From positions 1 to 10,501 of the forward strand of contig CALDMA010000094.1 in assembly GCA_937915075.1 (NCBI GenBank): a stretch of 10,501 bases of DNA, written 5' to 3'. Each line of letters starts with the position of its first letter. Position 1 is the stretch's first letter. Of the stretch, positions 1 to 5,779 are shown piece after piece. The stretch is from an uncultured Oscillospiraceae bacterium (GTDB lineage Bacteria > Bacillota > Clostridia > Oscillospirales > Oscillospiraceae). The position numbers and the translations under genes are program-made. A model generated the notes under the pieces. The model saw nothing but the letters and a program-made list of their open reading frames with translations. It was not told the DNA's origin and searched no databases.

Positions 1-200
1 CCGTCAGCCGGGAGACGGAATCCTCTGTGGACGCATGGCTGGATATGATGCAGGATTACGCCCAGCTCGAGGAATTAGACCGCCCTACACTGGTGCGGCT
101 GATTCAGAAAATCGAGATCAGCGAACGCTATACCGTGGACGATCACGAGGAACGCGATATTCACATTTACTACAATTTCGTCGGTTATATCGAAGCATAA
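1..200 (+). CDS. Large serine recombinase, C-terminal end (partial, DUF4368-like)
   Basis: Only the last 65 codons are present (frame begins at base 3, stop TAA at 198-200); the catalytic N-terminal resolvase domain and the recombinase domain lie off the left edge. The tail has the charged, coiled-coil-like VDAWLDMMQDYAQLEELDR stretch, then LVRLIQKIEI, a D/H/E-rich turn and the ending IYYNFVGYIEA. I recognise this as the C-terminal DUF4368-type region of TnpX/Tn4451-family large serine recombinases, which excise and insert transposons and integrative elements of clostridia by a serine-DNA intermediate. Such genes usually sit at the end of their element, so the element boundary probably lies just downstream. 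Family call from the tail is fairly sure; the exact subfamily and whether the full gene is intact cannot be seen. Confidence 0.85.
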   Translation, partial: VSRETESSVDAWLDMMQDYAQLEELDRPTLVRLIQKIEISERYTVDDHEERDIHIYYNFVGYIEA

Positions 201-459
201 GCCGTCATTCTTTATTCGAGGTTGACTAAGGATTTGTACGCAGGTGCATACGGTCAATGGCTCTCCGTACAGAAAGCTATCCGTGTAGCCATATCGGAAG
301 TGGAGATGGACGCGGGGTACTATACAACACCACAGAAAACATGGGTTAAAGAGGAGAAATCGGCAGAGTATTTTAAATGGGCAAAAATACTATAGTATGC
401 GAAATCTATTTAGTCTACATATAGAGCTGATAGATCCAGCAGTAGATCTGAAAATATTT
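201..459. other. Gene-poor junction after the recombinase; open remnant frame
   Basis: No gene with a convincing start lies here. The reading frame of the recombinase stays open after its stop, from 201 to the TAG at 393-395. From a TTG at 222 it would read LTKDLYAGAYGQWL and, later, GYYTTPQKTWVKEEKSAEYF, with protein-like composition, but there is no usable ribosome binding site. It may be a gene remnant or the disrupted chromosomal target of the element. The rest, 396-459, is AT-rich and holds no gene. The attachment junction of the serine recombinase is expected somewhere here but cannot be placed without the empty site. Confidence 0.4.
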
Positions 460-987
460 TCAATTCACAACCATCAGTTGCGATCCAAACCTCTTGAGCA
501 CAACGCGGTAAGCAGGTGAATACGCTTTGCGGAATACCTCTGAGTGGTGAAGCGGGGGAAATCCGGCTTCCCGCCACGCCGCGATCTCCCGTTCTGTCTG
601 CTCTGGGTCAAAGGGAAGGTCCCCGCTTGCCGTCATTTCAAGAAGCACGGCAAGCTTTTGTTCCAGGTCTTCCTTCTTGCCTGTCGGAACCTCAGCTGAA
701 AGCGTAAAAAGGCGGGCCAATGTTTCCGCAGTCACCCCATGCCGCAGACAGGCGAGGTGAACACGGCAATAGTCTCCATCCAACGGTTCCACGAACAGTT
801 CTCCGTGGTCAACGCAGGCAGCTGCTTCCTTGCGGATATACTCTGCTGCCGCAGATGGATCTGTGATCAAATGCCCGCACCCAAATGTACTTTGATATAG
901 TGCCTTAAAAACATCCTGCAGCTGCAGTTTCGGATAGTTGTTCCAATGCGCAAGCAGGAAGGCGCGCGTTGTGATAAGAACTTCCAT
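460..987 (-). CDS. Conserved hypothetical protein, 175 aa
   Basis: Cytoplasmic-looking protein without signal peptide or membrane segments; I know no function for it. The ATG at 985-987 is preceded on the minus strand by a GAGGGGG ribosome binding site (994-1000), and a good promoter lies upstream, so the start is well supported. Conspicuous blocks are FGCGHLI (about residues 35-41), GDYCRVHL (71-78), PPLHHSE (144-150) and YSPAYRVV (156-163). The clustered Cys, His, Arg and Ser residues look like an active or metal site rather than a structural protein. The pattern resembles uncharacterised proteins seen in many clostridia, but that is from memory, not a search. It is a single-gene unit, divergent from the exported LysM protein gene. 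Confidence 0.75.
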   Translation of the reverse strand: MEVLITTRAFLLAHWNNYPKLQLQDVFKALYQSTFGCGHLITDPSAAAEYIRKEAAACVDHGELFVEPLDGDYCRVHLACLRHGVTAETLARLFTLSAEVPTGKKEDLEQKLAVLLEMTASGDLPFDPEQTEREIAAWREAGFPPLHHSEVFRKAYSPAYRVVLKRFGSQLMVVN

Positions 988-1012
988 ACAGATACCCCCT
1001 CGTTATCCTCAC

Positions 1013-1041
1013 ATTATACTGAGTTTCCTTCTCTGCGGCAA
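1013..1041 (-). promoter_or_regulatory. Sigma-A type promoter of the minus-strand hypothetical gene
   Basis: On the minus strand a -35 box TTGCCG (1036-1041) and a perfect -10 TATAAT (1013-1018) are separated by 17 bases. Transcription would start near 1006, about 19 bases before the start codon, leaving just room for the GAGGGGG ribosome binding site. Confidence 0.7.
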
Positions 1042-1051
1042 TGGTATGCTA

Positions 1052-1079
1052 TTGACAAAATATGCCCGTTTGCTATAAT
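1052..1079 (+). promoter_or_regulatory. Strong sigma-A promoter for the leader RNA and the LysM protein
   Basis: Consensus -35 TTGACA (1052-1057) and -10 TATAAT (1074-1079) with a 16-base spacer and an extended -10 TG at 1071-1072. Start of transcription is expected near 1086, some 165 bases before the next start codon. The -35 boxes of this and the divergent promoter are only 10 bases apart, so the two could share a regulator. Confidence 0.8.
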
Positions 1080-1085
1080 AATTTA

Positions 1086-1250
1086 GCTGACACAAGTCGG
1101 TATACAGTTGGCAGAAGCCATCTTTTCCCGCGGCGAACGATGAAAACACCGATACCACGAAGGTATCAATATCCCCCCAAGGGGGATATTGATACCTTTT
1201 TTGTTCGCAGATGGAAAAGCGGTCCCATCAACTATCATTAGGAGGAATCA
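1086..1250 (+). ncRNA. Structured 5' leader with terminator (attenuator) or small RNA
   Basis: The inferred transcript runs from about 1086 through a terminator ending near 1202 and on to the gene at 1251. Small hairpins are visible (TGGC/GCCA around an AGAA loop at 1109-1120) and GCGAAC at 1133-1138 can pair with GTTCGC at 1203-1208. GGTAT (1099-1103), GATACC (1151-1156), GGTATC (1162-1167) and GATACC (1191-1196) are mutually complementary, so 1151-1156 could pair with 1162-1167 and open the base of the terminator. This is the layout of an attenuator. It matches no riboswitch class I can recognise, and a free-standing RNA of about 117 bases is equally possible. Confidence 0.5.
1160..1202 (+). 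terminator. Intrinsic terminator inside the leader
   Basis: A perfect 18-bp stem (1160-1177 with 1181-1198) with a 3-base loop is followed by a T-run at 1197-1202. It lies downstream of a strong promoter and 48 bases before the start of the next gene, so it should stop most transcription unless it is regulated. Confidence 0.9.
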
Positions 1251-2354
1251 ATGAAAAAGTTTAAGAGAACAGTCACATTTTTCCTTGCCCTGTGCCTGAC
1301 GCTCAGCCTGTCCGTCATGTCCGCGTCTGCTTCCACGTTTATTGACGCGCATGGCAATGAGATCGAGCTGGACGATACGCTGGAGGCCTACAGCAGTGTC
1401 GTGCTCACTGGAGCAAACGATGCCGCGCGCAAGGGCGAAACGAATCTCGGCGATCTGTGGACGGACGCGCTGCGCTGGTTCGCCGTTTCCGGCAAGATCA
1501 ACGAGTATTTTGATGAGGATGATATTGCTGCCGGCAATACGAAGATCGATGTGGATGCCGATCATATCGTTGCCCTCTGGAATGGCGGCAACCTCCGTGC
1601 GGACATTGCCGAGGGCAAGTTCGGCGCGGCAGAGCTGGCCCAAGTCCTGCCTTATCCCAACAAGGTCGCCATCGTTTACATGAGCGGAGCCCAGCTGCTT
1701 GAAGCGCTTGAAGCTGCTGCGCAGGGCCTTCCCTATAGTGAAGCGTCTGCTGCCGCCTGTGCGTCCTTTATGCAGGTCTCTGGTCTTACGTACAGCGTGA
1801 ATGCTGATAAAACCTTTGACAAGGGCGAAGTCTACAAGGACCCGTGGAGCAAGGCAAACTCCGTGCAGCGTGTGAGCATCGAGAGCGTCAACGGCAAGGC
1901 GTTTGATACGGCCGCTACTTACGCCGTTATTACCAGCAACGCCAACTTCAACGGTATGGATTCCTCCTATGTCTTTAAGGCCGCCGCCGAGGCCAACGAA
2001 AAGTCCGCCATCACCACCGCTGTTGTGCGCGACATTGTCTGGATGTACATTGACGAGCAGCTTGAGAATATTGTCGGAGAAGCCTATGCCGCCCCGCAGG
2101 GCCGTATTACGGTCACAGCGACAGAGCAGCCCGCCCAACCGGCCGAGCCTGCGCAGCCGACCGAACCGGCCAACTCCGGCGAGGCCACTCAGAGCAGCGA
2201 GTACACCGTTGTTCGCGGCGACTCTCTCTGGAAGATCGCCTCCAAGGTCTATGGCAGCGGCAGCCTCTGGGGAAAGATCTTCCGCGCAAATCCTCAGATC
2301 AAGAATCCTTCCATGATTTATGTCGGGCAAAAGCTCGTCATCCCCGCAAAGTAA
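1251..2354 (+). CDS. Exported 5'-nucleotidase C-terminal domain protein with LysM
   Basis: A 367-residue exported protein. Residues 1-27 are a signal peptide (MKKFKRTVTFF, hydrophobic core, SASA cleavage region). Residues about 50-275 resemble the C-terminal, substrate-binding domain of UshA-type 5'-nucleotidases: ETNLGDLWTDALRW, the NGGNLR motif at 111-116, and YPNKVAIVYMSGAQLLEAL. Residues 283-315 are a Pro/Glu/Ala/Thr linker, and 317-367 form one LysM domain (YTVVRGDSLWKIA to YVGQKLVIP) that would hold the protein on peptidoglycan. The metal-binding metallophosphatase domain that normally precedes this domain is absent, so nucleotide hydrolysis is doubtful and ligand binding more likely. 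The start is fixed by AGGAGG at 1240-1245. Expression depends on the leader terminator upstream. Confidence 0.88.
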   Translation: MKKFKRTVTFFLALCLTLSLSVMSASASTFIDAHGNEIELDDTLEAYSSVVLTGANDAARKGETNLGDLWTDALRWFAVSGKINEYFDEDDIAAGNTKIDVDADHIVALWNGGNLRADIAEGKFGAAELAQVLPYPNKVAIVYMSGAQLLEALEAAAQGLPYSEASAAACASFMQVSGLTYSVNADKTFDKGEVYKDPWSKANSVQRVSIESVNGKAFDTAATYAVITSNANFNGMDSSYVFKAAAEANEKSAITTAVVRDIVWMYIDEQLENIVGEAYAAPQGRITVTATEQPAQPAEPAQPTEPANSGEATQSSEYTVVRGDSLWKIASKVYGSGSLWGKIFRANPQIKNPSMIYVGQKLVIPAK

Positions 2355-2383
2355 TCTTAACGGCACAAGCCCAAACTGCCCCA

Positions 2384-2407
2384 TGCGGCCCCCACAAGGG
2401 GGCCGCA
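2384..2407 (+). repeat. GC-rich 10-bp hairpin after the LysM gene, no U-tract
   Basis: A perfect 10-bp inverted repeat (TGCGGCCCCC / GGGGGCCGCA) with an ACAA loop lies 30 bases after the stop codon. The stem is terminator-like, but CAGGAGCAC follows rather than a T-run. It may protect the transcript end or act as a weak terminator. Confidence 0.6.
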
Positions 2408-2418
2408 CAGGAGCACAC

Positions 2419-2479
2419 GACCGATGTGAATGAGGGCAAACGCCATGTGATACGGCGCTTGCCCTCATTTGTATCGGTC
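2419..2479. repeat. Long near-perfect inverted repeat before the MoxR operon
   Basis: 2419-2439 pairs with 2459-2479 over 21 positions: 7 bp, three G-T wobbles, then 11 bp. After one A-C mismatch, four more pairs (2441-2444 with 2454-2457) enclose a 9-base loop. No T-run follows on either strand. It lies between the LysM gene and the ATPase gene at 2510, where I see no clear promoter. A structured leader, an operator-like site or a small repeat element are all possible. Confidence 0.65.
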
Positions 2480-2509
2480 AAAATCATTCAGGAACTGTGA
2501 GGAAATAGC

Positions 2510-3449
2510 ATGGAGAAAAAGCTGCAGGCCATCATCAGCGAGGTGCAGAAGGCTGTGATTGGCAAACAGACAGTGATCGAAAAGGTGCTGATGGCACTTC
2601 TGGCGGACGGACACATCCTGCTGGACGATATTCCGGGCGTCGGAAAAACAACGTTGGCACTGGCTCTCAGCCGTGCGCTGGGATTGCAGTATAACCGTAT
2701 TCAGTTCACGCCGGATGTGCTGCCGTCCGATATCGTGGGCTTCTCTGTTTACAACAAGGAAACCGGCGGCTTTGAATACAAAAGCGGCGTGGTGACAAAT
2801 ACCAATCTCCTGCTGGGGGATGAGATCAACCGTACCTCCAGCAAGACGCAGTCGGCGCTACTGGAGGCGATGGAGGAGCGGCAGGTGACCGTGGACGGCA
2901 GGACCTATCCGCTGCAAACGCCCTTTACTGTGATCGCCACGCAGAATAATGTTGGCACGGCGGGGACGCAGACGCTTCCATATGCGCAGATGGACCGCTT
3001 TCTCGTGCGCCTTTCCATCGGCTACCCCGATTATGAGGCGCATTCTGACGATCCTGCGTGATCGTCAGAATGCGGAGCCGCTGAGTGCTGTACGCGAGGT
3101 CGTCACACGGGACGAGGTGGTGCGGATGCAGCGGGAGGTGCGTGCCGTAACGGCGAAAGACGTAGTCCTCGATTACATCACCCGCCTTACCATGGCATCC
3201 CGCGAACACCCGATGCTGGAGCTTGGCATCAGCCCTCGCGGCGCACTGTTTCTTGACCGCATGGCAAAAGCACACGCCTACCTTGACAGGCGGGACTATG
3301 TGACGGGCGAAGATGTACAGGCAGTCTTTTGCGATGTGTGCGCGCACCGCGTCATTCTCAGTCAGGAAGCCCGCCTCGAAGCAAAAAGCGCCCAAGATGT
3401 CCTTCAGGACCTTTTGCACCGCGTAGATGTTCCCGACCGCAAACTGTGA
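2510..3449 (+). pseudogene. MoxR-family AAA+ ATPase, broken by one frameshift
   Basis: Two reading frames together encode one MoxR ATPase of about 312 residues, the usual length. The first (ATG 2510, stop 3061) carries Walker A GVGKTT (residues 43-48), Walker B with GDEINR (103-108), TQN sensor 1 (154-156) and PYAQMDRFLVRLSIGYPDYEA. Family similarity then continues only in the next frame, from the ATT at 3042: ILTILRDRQNAEPL, later ISPRGALFLDRMAKA and DYVTGEDVQAVF, to the TGA at 3447-3449. Removing the C at 3041 restores EAILTILRDRQ, as expected in the family. As sequenced, the product loses the C-terminal lid and should be inactive. MoxR proteins are cytoplasmic chaperone-like remodelers, often of VWA or DUF58 partners. 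The ribosome binding site TGAGGA is at 2498-2503. A sequencing error is possible. Confidence 0.87.
3039..3074. repeat. Perfect 15-bp inverted repeat at the MoxR frameshift
   Basis: CGCATTCTGACGATC (3039-3053) and its exact reverse complement (3060-3074) flank a 6-base loop. The extra base that breaks the reading frame, C3041, is the third base of the left arm. Without it only 12 bp would pair. Confidence 0.85.
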
Positions 3450-3451
3450 CT

Positions 3452-4582
3452 ATGTGGAAAAACCGGCTGCTGTACGGCGTGTGGCTGCTTGCCGCCGTAT
3501 TGCTGTATTTCTTTGAAAATAATACAGGGACGCGGGCTATCCTGGCAGCTTCCCTGCTGCTCCCCGCAGTGTCGGTCTGCTGCGCGGCGGTCTCTGCGCG
3601 CCACCTTTCCCCAGCGCTGAACGCACCGGAGCAATGCGCCGCGGGCGGCAGCGTTCTGATCAGCCTGAATGTCGGTCGGCTTTTTCCGCTGGCAGTACTC
3701 TGCGGCGAGTTATGTGCGCATAATCGTTTGACTGGGGAGCGCCTTCAAAGTACGATCTCCATTTCCGCTCCGGCAGCCTTTGAACTGCCCGCCGAGCACT
3801 GCGGCATGATGGAATGGACACTTTGCGAGACTTCCGTGCGGGACCTGTTCGGGCTGTGCCGGTTTTCTGCGTCCCCCTGCGGGGCGACACATATGCTCGT
3901 TTTTCCGCGGCTTTTTCTCATGCGAGTCTCCTTTGCTGACGGCGAGGCATTCTCCGCGCGGGGAGAACAGTGGTCCGCTATCCGTCCGGGCTTCGACCCC
4001 AGCGAGACCTTTGCCATCCGCGAATATGCTCCCGGCGACCCTATTCGCCAGATTCACTGGAAGCTTTCCAGCAAGACGGATACGCTGATGCTGCGGGAGC
4101 TGGGACTACCAGTAGCGGAGGAAACACTGTTGCTGTTGGATGGCGCCGCAGCTAACGACCAGGCAGACGCTGCGGCGATGGACGCTGCTGTTACGGCGCT
4201 GCTGTCGCTTTCCCACGCGCTTGCTGCGCAGGGCATCGTACATTCCGTCTGCTGGCGGGCGGCTCCGTCCAGCGCGCTTCAGTTCTGCGATGTCCTCAGC
4301 GAAGCGGGCTTTGCCGCCATGCGGAAACAACTGCTTGCCACCGCTTTTACAGAGGCTGCGGAGGATATCTGCGCGGCTTATTACAGGGACTGCGGCGGCC
4401 TTTCCTATGCGCACACCGTTGTCTGTGCGCCGTCGCAGCCCGCAGGACTGAAGCAGCTCTGCTGTGGAAACCGCGTGACACTGCTGCTCTCAAACGGCGG
4501 CGCAGCGGAGCGGAGCGACGTCCGTGTTACCACGTTTTCTGCCGAATCGATGGTGCGGGAGTTATCTATCCTTGAGATCTGA
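3452..4582 (+). CDS. DUF58 domain protein, membrane-anchored
   Basis: A 376-residue protein starting at the ATG at 3452, two bases after the stop of the ATPase gene. No clear ribosome binding site is present, so translation is probably coupled; the frame is open further upstream but that part overlaps the ATPase gene. Two hydrophobic segments (about 7-21 and 28-46) are followed by a beta-rich extracytoplasmic or membrane-proximal region. The DUF58 signature lies near residues 181-207: FDPSETFAIREYAPGD, then IRQIHWKLSSKTDTLMLRE. The C-terminal half with LLLLDGAAA resembles a VWA-like fold. DUF58 proteins almost always accompany MoxR ATPases and are thought to be their partners; the molecular function is unknown. 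If the ATPase is really truncated, this protein has lost its partner. Confidence 0.9.
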   Translation: MWKNRLLYGVWLLAAVLLYFFENNTGTRAILAASLLLPAVSVCCAAVSARHLSPALNAPEQCAAGGSVLISLNVGRLFPLAVLCGELCAHNRLTGERLQSTISISAPAAFELPAEHCGMMEWTLCETSVRDLFGLCRFSASPCGATHMLVFPRLFLMRVSFADGEAFSARGEQWSAIRPGFDPSETFAIREYAPGDPIRQIHWKLSSKTDTLMLRELGLPVAEETLLLLDGAAANDQADAAAMDAAVTALLSLSHALAAQGIVHSVCWRAAPSSALQFCDVLSEAGFAAMRKQLLATAFTEAAEDICAAYYRDCGGLSYAHTVVCAPSQPAGLKQLCCGNRVTLLLSNGGAAERSDVRVTTFSAESMVRELSILEI

Positions 4583-4591
4583 GAGGGGCTT

Positions 4592-5764
4592 ATGAAACGC
4601 CTTTTCACAAAACCACAACAGTCGGTGCGGCAGCCCCATGACAAAGCGCGCCGTATGACCGCCGCGCTCTGCCTTGCGGCGGCGGTCCTTGTGCTGCTAT
4701 TCTTCCTGCCTGCGGCAAGGGAAAGCCTGAAGTGCCTGCTGAACCGTCTTTTTTCCGCCAGCGAGGCGGTCAATACCTATGTATACGACCGTTTCTCCGT
4801 CGCGGCGGACGCATCGCCAACGCTTGCGCTTTTGCTGCTGGGCGGGCTTATGGCCGTGCTGCTTTTACTATCCTTTTTGCGCAGGGGCCGTCTGATCCCG
4901 TTCCTTTTCGCACTTCTTCTGGCCTTTGCGGAAATCTGGCTGGGATTGACGCCTCCGCCTCTGCTCAATGCGCTGCTTTTCGCCTTGCTGATGCTGTTGG
5001 CGCTCCGCGTCCGTGATCTGCGCAATGCCGGAGCGGTCCTTCTGGCATCAGCCGTTGTCTTTTTCTTCATCAGTGCGGTTTTTCCGGGGGTCAGCGCAGC
5101 ACAGGAGGAACGCTCGGAGCTTGCGAGGGATCAGCTGGATGTTCTGGAACAGCGCATTACCGGCACCTATGCCGAGGAAAACAGCACCGCACAGTCCGCA
5201 AGAGAGGAAAACCGCCTACACGAGGGAGCCGACGCGGGCAGTGAGGATGATAACCGCAATGACCGCGGCTATCAGCATCTCTATGAGCAGGAACAGCAGA
5301 TCAGCCGCCCACAGCGTGTGCGGTATCTGAAAATTATATTGCTGGCGCTCGGTATCCTTGCATTGCTGACGCTGCCGTTCGTACCGTTCCTTTTCTTCAA
5401 TGCAAAGCGGAAACAGTCGCTTGCGCGGCGGGCCGCATTTGCGTCGCCGGACTGTGCTGAAGCCATCCGTGCCATGTTTCTGCATCTGACCGCCTATCTG
5501 GATGCCTGCGGCATGGGGGCGGGAAACCGTTCCTTTTCCCGCTGGCCGGAGCGGCTGTCCGGGCACATGCCGGCAGATTATGTCCAGGAATACCGCTATG
5601 CCGCATCACTTTTTTCCGAGGCGGCCTACAGCACACATCCCATGACAGAGGAGCAGCGCACCAATATGGAAAAATTTCTGGACGAAACCGAGCGCATCCT
5701 GTATGATGAAGCAGGCTGGAAACAGAAGCTGCGGCTAAAATATGTGGAATGTCTCCACCTCTAA
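4592..5764 (+). CDS. TgpA/DUF4129-like membrane protein without transglutaminase domain
   Basis: A 390-residue polytopic protein; GAGAGGGG at 4581-4588 sets the ATG at 4592. Hydrophobic segments lie near residues 22-41, 77-96, 101-119, 121-140, 146-166 and 247-270. Between the fifth and sixth is an external, charged, coiled-coil-prone loop of about 70 residues (QEERSELARDQLDVLEQ onward), ending in a Gln/Glu-rich stretch. The C-terminal 120 residues look like DUF4129: AIRAMFLHLTAYLDACG, FSRWPERLSG and EAAYSTHPMTEEQ. This is the third position of MoxR-DUF58-transglutaminase operons, where the membrane protein normally has a large external transglutaminase core with Cys-His-Asp residues. Here the loop is far too short for that core. 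The DUF4129 assignment is moderate, the membrane topology sure. Confidence 0.7.
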   Translation: MKRLFTKPQQSVRQPHDKARRMTAALCLAAAVLVLLFFLPAARESLKCLLNRLFSASEAVNTYVYDRFSVAADASPTLALLLLGGLMAVLLLLSFLRRGRLIPFLFALLLAFAEIWLGLTPPPLLNALLFALLMLLALRVRDLRNAGAVLLASAVVFFFISAVFPGVSAAQEERSELARDQLDVLEQRITGTYAEENSTAQSAREENRLHEGADAGSEDDNRNDRGYQHLYEQEQQISRPQRVRYLKIILLALGILALLTLPFVPFLFFNAKRKQSLARRAAFASPDCAEAIRAMFLHLTAYLDACGMGAGNRSFSRWPERLSGHMPADYVQEYRYAASLFSEAAYSTHPMTEEQRTNMEKFLDETERILYDEAGWKQKLRLKYVECLHL

Positions 5765-5779
5765 AAGGAGTGAGCATCA

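Noticed and set aside
1145..1170. Possible T-box motif (CGATACCACG) in the leader
   Set aside because: It only partly resembles the T-box consensus, and the leader from the inferred start is too short for the usual stem I and specifier loop.
1248..2468. 406-codon minus-strand frame opposite the LysM protein gene
   Set aside because: It is a shadow: Gly/Arg/Leu-rich, no family resemblance, and the plus-strand frame has a signal peptide, two recognisable domains and a strong ribosome binding site.
3040..3065. Programmed ribosomal frameshifting in the MoxR gene
   Set aside because: No slippery heptamer is visible before the junction and the family is not known to use recoding; an insertion mutation explains the palindrome better. 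Not fully excluded.
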